64,000 bases of DNA from Cymodocea nodosa (Eukaryota > Streptophyta > Magnoliopsida > Alismatales > Cymodoceaceae), in the NCBI GenBank assembly GCA_036874045.1, contig JAZBRI010000008.1, positions 5,223,001 to 5,287,000 on the forward strand, given 5' to 3'. Below are positions 1 to 10,577 of the stretch, piece after piece (positions within the stretch are counted from its first letter, which is position 1; each line of letters starts with the position of its first letter). The position numbers were made by a program, and so were the translations under genes. The notes beneath the pieces were generated by a model. That model had not been told where the DNA came from. It worked only from the letters and a program-made list of their open reading frames with translations, and did no database searches.

Positions 1-590
1 AAATATGTAGAGTAGGTAATTCAAGGGATGAATCATGCAGCAATAATATAAACCAATGTGATTTATCTAAATGTACTTCTAACATGACTATAAATGTTTC
101 TAAAAATCTTGTTTCTTGTTTTGGAAATTCAGTCACTAATGTTTCAAAAATGTCAAACAATTGTAGTAAACTAAAAATTCAGAAATCTAAGCATGAAATT
201 CAAAACTTTGGTGTTAGACCAATTACTCATTCTGCATGTTATTTATTTGAAAATTCAGGTGTAGAAAAAGATTTTGCATGTACTGAAAATACAAATACAA
301 GTATAAAATCTTGGTACGAACTTACTAAAATGTATGAGAATGACCAAAATAAATTAACATTCGATAAAAATCGGCTTGGTCTTGGTTATATTACATTTTA
401 AAACAAAAAGAATGATTATAAGAGCAATAATGCTATAAGTAAGTATGATGCAAATGATAAATTAGTAGTACTTACAACTAATAAGAGTGTAAATGATAAT
501 GTTAAATTGTTTTTAAACAAAAAGAAGAAATATGCATTTAATGAACTTGGTCCTCAACAACATTGGGTACCAAGAAATAATTCTTCTTAA
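1..590 (+). pseudogene. gag: Element A gag, C-terminal part
   Basis: This is the C-terminal, low-complexity part of the Gag capsid protein, beyond the zinc knuckle. It is recognised by alignment with element E at about 51530-52097, which shares an NVSKNLVSC segment and an ELGPQQHWVPR tail. The frame has one internal stop at 399-401 and ends at TAA 588-590, 13 bases before the pol frame begins. Gag normally forms the cytoplasmic virus-like particle. The start, capsid core and CCHC knuckle lie left of the window. Confidence 0.8.
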
Positions 591-602
591 TTTGTTTTAC
601 AG
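567..602 (+). other. Gag-pol spacer with intron-like ends (36 nt), element A
   Basis: The block begins GTACCAAG immediately after the Trp codon of gag (564-566) and ends TTTTACAG immediately before the first pol codon (603). It contains the gag stop TAA (588-590). Both flanks sit between whole codons. It matches equivalent blocks in B1, B2, C and E. Whether it is spliced, bypassed or read through cannot be decided from DNA. Confidence 0.55.
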
Positions 603-3600
603 GAGGAAACAACATCAGAATGGATCTTGGATAGTGGAGCATCAAGTCACATGACTGGATAGAAAATTCTACTGAAAAATTTTACAAATACCAAGAAAGG
701 AAATGTTATATTTGCAAACAAAAGCAAAGATAAAATCATAGGTATGGGAAATGTTCAAATAACTCCTACTTGTGTTATTTTAAATGTACTATATGTAGAA
801 AACCTAAGATTTAATCTGCTGAGTGTTATAAAACTAACTGATAATGGATATTATGTATTATTTGAAGATAATGTATGCAAAATTATTGATAAAAGTACAG
901 ATGAACTTAAGTTTATTGCTAAAAAAAAAGGTTCTATATGTATTTTATCTTTACCTTCTGATGCAATTGATTTAAATTCATGTTTGCTAGTTGAAACTAG
1001 TGATGTATATTTGTAGCATAGAAGGATCAAGCATATAAATATGAAATTATTGCATAAATTATCTAGAAAACATTTAGTGAGAGGTTTACCAAAGATTAAA
1101 TACTAAAAGGATTTTATGTGTGATGCATATGAGTTAGGTAAACTTCATAAAAACTCTTTTAAATCCAAAACTGATATATCAAGCAAGAGAGTCTTAGAAC
1201 TTATACATATGGATCTATTTGGACCAACAAGAATCATGAGTCTTGGTGGTAAACGGTATGTATTTGTTTTAGTAGATGACTTCTCTAAATACACTTGGGT
1301 ATACTTTCTAGCATCTAAGACAGAAGTTTTTGAAAAGTTTAAAATGTTTTGTAATCTTGTTTAAAATGAACAAAGTGTCTTTGTTCAAAAACTTAGGAGT
1401 GATCATGGTACTGAATTTGATAATGATCAAATGGATAATTATTGTAAAGATTATGGCATTGATCACATATTTTCTTTTCCAAGAGCACCGTCTCAAAATG
1501 GTGTTATTGAGAGAAAGAATAGATCACTTCAGGAAATGGCCAGAACTATGTTAAATGAACATAATTTACCTCAAAATCTTTGGGCTGAAGTAGTGAATAC
1601 AGCTTGTTATGTTATTAATAGAGTCACTTAAGACCTCTTATTAATAAAACTCCTTTTGAAATTATGTTTGATAGGGTTCCAAAAATTTCTTATATGAAAC
1701 CATTTGGCTGCAAGTGTTTTATTCTTAATACTAAGGATAAAAGGATAAATTTCAAGCTAAAGTGGATGAAGGAATTTTTCTAGGTTACTCTATTATAAGT
1801 AAAACCTATAGAGTATATAATAAGACTTCTAAATCTATTGAAGAGACCCTCCATGTAAGCTTCAATGAAAATTCTTTTAGAGAATCTCAATCTAAAGATG
1901 ATAATGATGATATGATCAATTTCCCAAAAGAGTTAGAGATCAATAGAGAGATTAAAGATTTATCTAAGAAAATCAAACATATGAACTTAAATGATCAAAC
2001 TAATGATGAAAGTGATGTGCCTTTTGATGTTGATGAAAATATTAAGGAAAATTAGAGAAATTGGCATTATTCTTCATCACATCCCATCACTCAAGTCATT
2101 GGTAATATAAATGAGGGAGTTAAAACTAAAGCTTCAGTAAATCTAAATAGTATGTGTATGTTTGTTTCTATGGTGAAGCCAAAGAATATAGAAGAAGCAT
2201 TATCTGATGAAAATTGGATAGTGGCAATGCAAGAAGAACTAAATCAATTCATCAGAAATGATGTTTGGGAATTAGTCTCTCCACTAGAACATCAGTCAAT
2301 AATAAGTACAAAGTGGATCTTTAGAAACAAAACTAATGAAACTGGTCAAGTTATAAGGAACAAAGCTAGATTAGTTGCACAATGGTATACATAGGAAGAA
2401 AGACTAGATTATGATGAAACATTTGCTCTTGTGGCTAGGTTAGAAAGTATTAGAATATTATTAGCCTATGCTTGTTATATGAATTTTAAACTATATTAAA
2501 TGGTTTAATTAATGAAGAAGTTTATGTAAAACAACCACTTGGATTTGAAGATATTAAAAATCCTGACTATGTGTATAAATTGAAGAAAGCCTTATATGGT
2601 TTGAAGCAAGCACCTAGATCGTGGTATGAAAGATTATCTACTTTTTTAATAGAACAAGGATATATCATAGGAAAAGTAGACCATACTCTATTTATCAAAA
2701 GAGATGATAAATATCAGATTGTTGTTCAAATATATGTGGATATAATCTTTGGAGCAACTTCTGAAAAACTAATAAAAATATTTTCTGAATAGATGGCTAG
2801 TTAGTTTGAAATGAGTATGATAGGAGAACTTTCATATTTTTTAGGACTTCAAATTAAGCAAATGGATAAAAGTATATTTTTAAATCAGGAAAAATATGTA
2901 GATGAAATGCTTAAGAAATTTAATTTTAATGATACAAGGATTCGAGGAACTCCTATGAGTACTTCTTTAAAGTTAGATATTGATGACATAGGAAAATCAA
3001 TAGATCAAAGAAAATACAAAAGTATGATTGGTTCTTTACTTTATTTGACAGCTAGTAGACTTAATATTATGTTTGTTGTGTGTACTTATGCTAGATTTCA
3101 ATCTAATCTTAAAGAATCATACTCAATGGCTGTTAAAAGAATATTTAGATATATACAAGGAACTAAAAATTTTGGACTATATTATTCTAAGGATAGTTCA
3201 ATAGATCTTATAGGATATACTGATGTTGATTACGTAGGATCTAAATCTGATAGAAAGAGTACCAGTGACACATGTCAATTATTGGGAAATAATTTGGTGT
3301 CATGGTTTAGTAAAAAGCAAAACTGTGTAGCACTATCAACCATTAAAGCTGAATATGTTGCTGCTGCATTGTGTTGCACTTAGATTCTATGGATAAGGCA
3401 AACTTTAGAAGATTTTAGATTATCTTATGATACAATTCAGATTTATTGTGACAGTAATTCTGCAATAGATCTTTCCAAAAATCCTATATTGCATTCTAGA
3501 GCAAAGCATATAGAGGTTAGACATGATTTTCTAAGAGATAACATAATTAAAGGAAAAATTAAATTAGAATTTGTATCTAGTAAAAATCAATTAGCGGATA

Positions 3601-3680
3601 TATTTACAAAACCTCTAGATGAAAATACATTCTACAACATAAGATTGAATTTAGGTATTTGTAGGCTATGTGATGTGTAA
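603..3680 (+). pseudogene. pol: Element A pol (protease, integrase, RT, RNase H)
   Basis: This is a copia-order polyprotein. The protease motif DSGASSHMTG is at 630-659. The integrase zinc finger has lost its Trp (TAG at about 1014) and its second Cys (CDAYELGK). The integrase core keeps HMDLFGPT (about 1206), DHGTEFDN (about 1397) and the SQNGVIERKN Glu region (about 1493). RT lacks a short block near 2500 and its YVDD box reads YVDI (about 2734), one Asp deleted. RNase H keeps YSKDSS, a Ser-rich RKST block and AEYVAAALC, and the frame ends RLCDV at 3680. Frame changes occur near 1631 and 2490, with stops at 1362, 2053, 2392 and elsewhere. It cannot encode a working polymerase. Confidence 0.92.
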
Positions 3681-5269
3681 AATGCTTAAACTCTATAAAA
3701 AGATAAATTTTGTTGATGATGTTATTCACCTCATAAATATTATATACTTATCATAAATATATAAGTAATATCTAAACTACTACATAAGATACTATATATT
3801 TATTGTAAAATCATAGTAGTATCTTATTGATTTTACGTAGTTTATTAATTTTAATGATTTTCAAAATTTTAAGTGGAAGTGTAAATGAAAAATATTAAAT
3901 ACTTCTGAAATCTTGAAATTTTGATTAAGTGATTTTCTTTGGATCAATGACAGTACATATGATCATGCATGAATTTGACTTGATTAATTAAACTTGTAGA
4001 ATAATTTATATGTAAATCATCTTAAACTTTTAATCAAAAGTATGAGCTTATTGAAGCTGATTCATATTTTCAATAAATTCATAGAAGTAAAAATTATACG
4101 AGATTTGTGTTTTATTGCATCTGTATTAATGGAATACATATATACTGTGCTTAAAATGAAAAGTGCTTACAAAGTGAAAATCTTTGAGAGTTTATTGATC
4201 AGTTTGATCATGAGTCTTTTGTACTTGAGCAGATAGGTATGTAAGGATTGTTGTCCTGAAAAAGGATTCTTTAAATCTAGCAACCTAAAGTCCTAATCAT
4301 ATCTGGGATTGTTGACTGAAAGCTCATTACATGGGTACAGTAGAAAGCTCTTATATGATTTAAGCTTTTCAAACTAACTTTTAAAGAAAATTATCAATAT
4401 TTACTGTTTTGAAAAGAAAAAGTTGTTTCATTAATTACAGATATCTTTGAATCGAATATAGTTTCTACCAATATGACTGCTCATTTATTGAATCAACATT
4501 AGTACTTTTGATTATGTTTATTTGAGATACATTCCTTTATTCTTCTTGTGTTAATCATATTGAGTTTAAAGTTATGTTTTGATTCATATACGAATGAAGT
4601 TGATTCTTGAAATCATTTATGATGAATTAAGGATGATAGAAATCGTCTGAAAATAAAATTTAAAGTGTAGTTATAATTAACATCTATTTTATACAAATAT
4701 ATTTTGTATGTTATTGAATATATTTGAAGTATATTTGTAGGGGGAGGAATACCAATGTCCAAAATAGATTAATATAATTTAGAATACAAATCTTGGTTAA
4801 TCTGACTTTAGTCCTCTTAAGATCTTGATGAAATAATTTAAAAGACAAACAAACTATTTTAGATTCATAAAAGGAATATGAGAATAGTTTACAATGATCT
4901 CAAGATAATGTTTTATATATGTTAATTGTAGCATGTGTGTTGTCTTAGGAAGGTTTCAATTAAAAACATCTGAAACTTATTTTTAGTTAAGTGTACTAAC
5001 TGAACGTTATGTTATGTAAGGTAATGTGTAAAACTGCCTCTAGACAGCGTTTTACTTGTTAGGTTACTTAACTCAACAAGTTATACTTGAATATTTCAGG
5101 TACCTTGATTGAATAAACTTTATTCAATGTTCATTTAAAATCCAAACTCGACTTCTATACACATGTTATTCGCCTAAAACCTTATTTAAAGACTTATTAC
5201 ACGGGCATTTAGGTTATTCGTAAACCTTTGTCTGAAAATCTTTCCCGCTTGTTTCTGTTACATCCTACA
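3681..5269 (+). promoter_or_regulatory. Inter-ORF region between pol and ORF3, element A
   Basis: These 1.6 kb hold no convincing ORF but are conserved with element E (53154-54725), so they belong to the element. The last 300 bases contain an inverted repeat with GTAAAAC/GTTTTAC arms around 5028-5055, GTTAGGTTACTTAACTCAACAAG near 5060 (a decayed LTR-type motif), a perfect 21-bp palindrome at 5108-5128, and a TATA-like CTTATTTAAAG near 5182, about 90 bases before the ORF3 start. This arrangement resembles a promoter for ORF3 (inference). Confidence 0.5.
5108..5128. repeat. Perfect 21-bp palindrome upstream of ORF3
   Basis: Ten-base arms ATTGAATAAA and TTTATTCAAT flank a single C. The same palindrome is fully preserved in element E at 54557-54577 although the surroundings have diverged. 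It could be a binding site or an RNA hairpin. Confidence 0.7.
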
Positions 5270-5272
5270 ATG

Positions 5273-7251
5273 ATGGTCTCCAAGTTCTACAAAGGTTGTG
5301 ACAGAGGAAAAGGAAAAAGTAGAGGAGATGCAAAAGGAAAAGAAATAGATACTGATGAAGTTTCATGAGCTTGGTTTAAGAAAATACTTCAAGTGGACAA
5401 AAGGTTAGCAAAAATTTACAGTGAATACTTCTTTTTTGAAGAAATACTAGATGAAGTTAGACAAGAACTTCAAAATACAGATGGCAGTATTAAGTACATG
5501 GGGATTCGAAGTAAATATGATAGAGAATATAGAATGAAGTGTGCTGAAATTGTATTTCTGGAACAATATGTAAAATATATGGAAAAAGGTGTAGATACAT
5601 CAACTAGAATTCCTCAAACCCCTCTGAGTGGTACATGACTACATGCATTTGAGGAAGAACATCAATCTGCTATTCCTACTCCTTTGTATTCAAATAAAAG
5701 ACAAACAAATATCGCTATGGATAGAAGAAAAGTTAAAGGTCTTCGAAAGTCAATTGCAATAGAAAGTGCCTTAGAAGAATTAAACCAGAAAACTTTTTTG
5801 GAGCAATTTGAAAAGAAAATAGCAATACTTGAAGAGAAGAAACAAAAGTGTTATAGAAGAAGAAAAATACGAAAAATTATGTCTAGGGAACCTTTATTTT
5901 CCCTTGCTAGAAAGCTTGAGAAGAAATCCAAGTCAAATATGAGCTCAAGTTTTTCTATTAGTTTAAGTCCTGATGATGTAGAAATTGAAAAATCAGAGCA
6001 TTATAGGAAATTGACATAGAACAAGTTATTGTAGATATAATTGACAATGTTAAGGCAATAACTAGTTCAAAGGCTGAATTGTCTAGAGTAGCGGATATTG
6101 AAAAAGTTAAGACTACAGAAGAGCTAAATGTTAACTAGTCTTCTTCAGAATCTATAGAAACAGAGTCTGAGAATTCACAACATGTATTAATGGAAATATT
6201 TGTTGAACAAAATGAATAATTACAAACAGATACACCGGTTGTAGAATTTGTTGAAAAATTGAAATCTGTACATTCTATAGAGACTAAACAAATGAATGTA
6301 GAGCATAATGAAGATATTCCTTATGCTGTTGAAGCTGAAGACTCAAGCTTACATATGCAGCTTCAAGAAAATAATTTTTCAAAGGAACAACATGACATTG
6401 ATTTTGAAGAAGAGGTTCCTAAAGATGAATTAAACTCTGAATCAAGGCTTCAGGTATCACCTTCTTTGTGTAAATTATTACAAATTCAAGGAAATTCAAT
6501 TCATTTTAGATCTGAGGAAGTAGTGTAGAAATACAATAATCTGATTACATGTCAGATTCTGCATGCTCAACCAATAAAATTCAGAAATTTGATGGAAATA
6601 AGAGATCTATTTGAGTTTCAATGCCTCATTCAATTCTTGGAACAGAATGGAAACAATATAAAGAGCTTATTGTAGCCTTCTACAGCAATCTGGTCAAGAA
6701 TGACAATATACTGAGAACTCAAATAAATCAATAGGAGTTCATATTGTCTCCTGAATTAATTTTTGAAGTTTTGGGATTGAAGAATGAAGGTGTTGTTGTA
6801 ACTAACAGATTTGACATGATTAGACAACTGTAATGGAACATTCAATCTTTATCAAAAATTCTAGATGTATATACTGAAATGAGATTAATGGAAAATCTAA
6901 ATGCAGAGGCAAGGTTTATTGCAAATATATTGCATGCCAATTTATTTCAGAGAGTCACACACAATATGCAAGTCAGCAGAAGTTGTTTATATGCAACTTG
7001 TGGTCTACTGAATAGAATTCAAATCAATTGGTTTGATATTTTCACTTCTCAACTACAGCATATGTGTTCAAAGTTATTTTTTGGTGATGCTATATGTAAA
7101 CTCCTTGCAAGCCAACTAAATTTATCCAACTGGCCCTATGAAACTAAAGGTATGAGAGCTTTTAGTGTAAAAGATTTGCAAAAATTCCAAGTCATGCATC
7201 AACCTCAATGACAACAACAACAACCTGACCGTACAGAACATATGCAACCAC
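5273..7251 (+). pseudogene. Element A ORF3 (extra protein, Transposase_32-like)
   Basis: The start is the ATG before GTCTCCAAG, matching element E; another in-frame ATG lies at 5270. The N-terminus is basic (KGCDRGKGKSRGDAKGK). It is followed by a helical domain with YFFFEEILDEVRQEL and MGIRSKYDREYRMK, an acidic low-complexity middle, and a C-terminal domain with ELFEFQ-type, VLGLKNEG-type and RSCLYATCGLLNRIQ segments. That domain recalls the 'putative plant transposon protein' family often found beside LTR elements, and has been discussed as envelope-like in some Sireviruses. Its role is unknown. Many stops and at least one frameshift (about 6640) are present. It is cut at 7251 by B1, so the Q-rich tail is lost. 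Confidence 0.75.
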
Positions 7252-8449
7252 TGTTAGGAATTTTGTTTTGATGATATATGTTTTATTTAAATAAGTCTAA
7301 ATAATATTCTTATAATTGTCACGTAATTAAATTTTAACAGATTATTGGAAAGTTTCATTTTTATGTCAGATAAGTTAAAGTTTTCTGAAGAGTTAGATTT
7401 TCGATAGTTAAACTTTCGGATAGTTAACGTTTCATTTTTGTCGAATAGTTTATGTTAAAAACTCATATAGTTAAGTTATCTGCACGTGCGTTTTTAATGT
7501 TTTAAGTTGTCACGTGTTTTCCCTGTGCGTTCGGTAATGAAAATTGAATAGTTAGATAATTGTTCGAGTTTTTATACGCATGAATAGATAAGTCTTTGAG
7601 TTTTATAAAATGACTAACGAACAAATAAGTTTGCTATGTTTAGTCACGTGTGTTTGCAAGTGCAAAAACTCGAAGAGTTATAGATAAGTATTCGAGTTTT
7701 TACAGGACTTAAAGGATAAGTGTTCGACTAAATCGAAGACTTAGAAGATATTCTACAATACTCTAGGAAGTTAAAGTTTCAATGAATCTACGAGTGGAGA
7801 TAGTGGAAATTCAAAATGATAGTGGAGAAAATAGAAATTCAAAAAGATAGTAATTTAGATTAAAGAAAAAAAATTAGTACGTGGATTATGGATTAAGTGG
7901 ATGAGCATGTTGAACGTGAAGACATAGTTCGACTACTAATAGAGAGTACGAGCTACATTACAAACAAGCATCCCAATCTCAAAAACCAAGTCTGAATATT
8001 CAATCCGGATCCCTAACTGAAAAGTTAAGTTTGAATATTCATATCTTGAAAACTTCTCCAACATCAAAAGAAGTTTGAAATTTCAAGCAATTTCAGAAAA
8101 GGAGCAGCAAACGTAAGAAGTTTGGAAATTCGACAACTAGAGAAGAAGAGATACAAAAGCTGAGCAAAGAGAAGGAAAGAAGCTGTGTGCATAAAGATTA
8201 GGTTTTATATAATTCGAAATTAGTTTTGAATAAGAACTTCATTTTTCTATTTGAATTGTATATCAGACATTACTGTATCAAAACCTTCAAGAAGGGAATT
8301 GAGCTGAAAAGATATTGCAAATTCTGTCTTTAAATTTTATAAAGAATAGAATTTCATTTACGAGTGTTTTGTACTCTTGTTTTATCTGCTGGTATTTTAA
8401 TTACTAAAGTCACAATTCACCCCCCTCTTGTGATATAGACGATCCTACA
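7252..8449 (+). repeat. 5' LTR of element B1
   Basis: It starts TGTTAGGAATTTTG and ends GATCCTACA, matching the B2 LTRs at 18167 and 29512. Between about 7380 and 7740 it carries repeated AGTTA motifs of the CGNNNAGTTA type (CGGATAGTTA, CGAATAGTTA, CGAAGAGTTA) mixed with CACGTG boxes. The CACCCCCCTCTTGTG block before the end is typical of these copia LTRs. Confidence 0.9.
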
Positions 8450-8451
8450 AC

Positions 8452-8463
8452 TGGTATTAGAGA
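8452..8463 (+). promoter_or_regulatory. Primer-binding site of B1 (tRNA-iMet type)
   Basis: TGGTATTAGAGA, two bases after the LTR, is the usual copia primer site TGGTATCAGAGC with two changes. Confidence 0.8.
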
Positions 8464-8556
8464 TTTTATTATTGTCTGATTGCCTACACTCTGCTACATC
8501 TAGTATCAAAGCATCTGAAGAGCTTTCATTTCTCTATTTAGGATCATCTGTTTAAA

Positions 8557-10566
8557 ATGGATAATACTGAAATCTTAGTTATGACTGAAGGATAGACCAC
8601 TAATCGTCCTCCTATGTTCGAAGGTAGCAATTATGACTATTGGAAATATAGGATGAAAGTATTCTTTCAATCAATTGATTTTAAAATATGGCATATAATT
8701 AGCAATCCTATAGTGTTAGTTATGACTCCATATGATACTTAGACTTTTGATGAAAAGGAGTGAATGACACTGAATGCTAAAGGTTTAAACATCTTGTTTT
8801 ATGCTTTATCTCATGATCAATTTAATAAAGTTTCTACATATCAAACTACATATGAGATATGACATGCATTAGAAGTTGCCAACGAAAGTACTAACCAGGT
8901 CAAGAAATCTAAGATTAATATGTTAGTACATAAATATGAGTTTTTTAAAATACACGAAAATGAATGTATCTCTCATATGTTTTCCTATTTTCTTGAGATT
9001 GTAAATTCATTAAAATCTTTAGGCAAGAAATTTGAGGAAAAAGACTTGGTAAGAAAGATCCTTAGATCTTTAACTAAAATTTAGGCTCAAAAGACAACAT
9101 CTATTGAAGAGTCCAAAGATTTAAATACATATACTCTCGATGATCTCATAGGAAATCTGACAGCCTATGAAGTACAATATTTAGATCCAAAAGGGAAAAA
9201 TCCTAGAAGGGATCTGGCTTTTGAGGCTAATAAAGTCTTAAAAGTCACTAGTGATTCTAATGATGATTTACTGTTGTTGACCAGAAAATTTAGAAATCTG
9301 TTGAAGAAACGTAGGAACTTCAGGTCAGCAAAGACATCTGGAGATATGGAGAAGAAGTCATTCACGAAAGACAAAATCATATGCTACAAGTGCAACAGAT
9401 TGGGTCACTTTCAAACTGATTGTCCACTCAACAAAGATAAGAAAAATTCAAGGAGGAATTTTAGGAGTAAGAAATTCAAAAAGAGAAGAGCACTTAAAGT
9501 GACATGGGATGACTCTTCAGCTTTACAAAGTGGAGAAACAAAGGATTCAACATCAGACAATGAATCTTCATCAACATCAGATTCAAAAGAAAATCTGGCA
9601 AACGTATGCTTCATGGCAAAATCGAGTAAGGTATCCTCTAATCAAAATGCTAGTTTTGATAGATTACTTGTTAAATACAATAAACTGGCTAGAAAATATA
9701 AGAAAGTAAAAATAGAAGGAAAGAACACTAGGAAAATGCTAGATGAATCTAAAGATAAGATTGATTTTCTGAACTCTACATTGAATAAATTTAAAGAAGA
9801 AAATCAAAGGCATGTATAGAAAATTTTAAAGTTTACTGCAATAGAATGAAAATTGCATGCTAATTGTGAAAATTTAATCGCTGATAAGAAGAAAATGATA
9901 TGTGAAATTGAAAAACTGAAACTAACTATTATTGATTTAAATTCAGAAATTGATATGTTAAAGATTAAGGTCTGCGATTAGAAGGCTATATTAAGTAAAT
10001 GGAATAATAGTCAAACTATAACAAATGAACTTAGTAGTAAAATATCAAATGTAGAAAAACATGGTATTGGTTTACATGATGCATCTTCTGAAAATTATAT
10101 ATTGCATGATGGTACTATTAAAAATAATGTTTTTATTTCCAGTACTAAGAATAGTAAGAGAAAAACTATTCCGTGTGTAATTAAAAAGGAAGATAAATAT
10201 GTGCAAATTGATAAAATGCAACATATAAATGATAGCACACGATGCAATAATTTCAAAGGAAGTTTTTAGAAAAACCAAACTAAGACATTTGAGAATCTTA
10301 ATATTTTTAATCAGTTTTCTTTATATTTAAAAAATATCGGATATTGGAATCAGCAATCAAATAATGTTAGAAATGAAAATTTCAACTTTGGTTTACATAG
10401 ACATAAATGTTCTCATGATTATAATACTAAGAGAAATAAATGCAAGAATAATTATCAGAAAATAGATAAGTTGAAGTTTAAAAATATTGATTATTTTGAT
10501 ATGACTCTCTCTAAAATTCTTAGACCCACTCAAAAATGGGTTCCAAGAGATAAAATCTCTTCTTGA
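8557..10566 (+). pseudogene. gag: Element B1 gag
   Basis: This is a Gag capsid precursor of about 669 codons in one continuous frame from ATG 8557 to TGA 10564-10566. It keeps the copia Gag N-terminus (NRPPMFEGSNYDYWKYRM), a helical core and a CCHC zinc knuckle CYKCNRLGHFQTDC at about 9382-9423. A coiled-coil and Lys-rich tail follows, ending at a Trp-Val-Pro motif. There are many nonsense codons but no frameshift, all explainable by CAG, CGA or TGG decay (for example near 8596, 8740, 8761, 8862, 9083 and 9820). It is inactive. Confidence 0.92.
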
Positions 10567-10577
10567 CTGTTTTGTAG
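10540..10577 (+). other. Gag-pol spacer with intron-like ends (38 nt), element B1
   Basis: The block follows the gag Trp codon (10537-10539), begins GTTCCAAGAG and ends GTTTTGTAG. The gag frame stops at TGA 10564. The pol frame is closed by TAG 10575 and opens at 10578, so the two frames do not overlap and a single-step frameshift cannot join them. Removing the 38 bases joins them exactly. Confidence 0.6.

Larger units (their letters stand above)
1..7251 (+). mobile_element. Element A: Sirevirus-like Ty1/copia, left-truncated by the window
   Basis: This is the right-hand part of a Ty1/copia retrotransposon in the order gag end, protease, integrase, reverse transcriptase, RNase H, long non-coding stretch, ORF3. 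It belongs to the same family as element E (48056-59074): the gag tail, RNase H, inter-ORF region and ORF3 align along their whole length. The 5' LTR lies left of the window. The right end is lost because the LTR of element B1 begins at 7252 inside ORF3, and the rest of A is not found in the window. Sirevirus affiliation is inferred from the size, the RNase H motifs and the extra ORF after pol. Multiple stops and frameshifts make it a dead copy. Confidence 0.9.

Noticed and set aside
567-602. Simple stop-codon readthrough between gag and pol in A and E
   Set aside because: It would work for A and E alone, but families B and C have pol in another frame with the same boundary sequences, so readthrough does not explain the set. 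It is kept only as an alternative for A and E.
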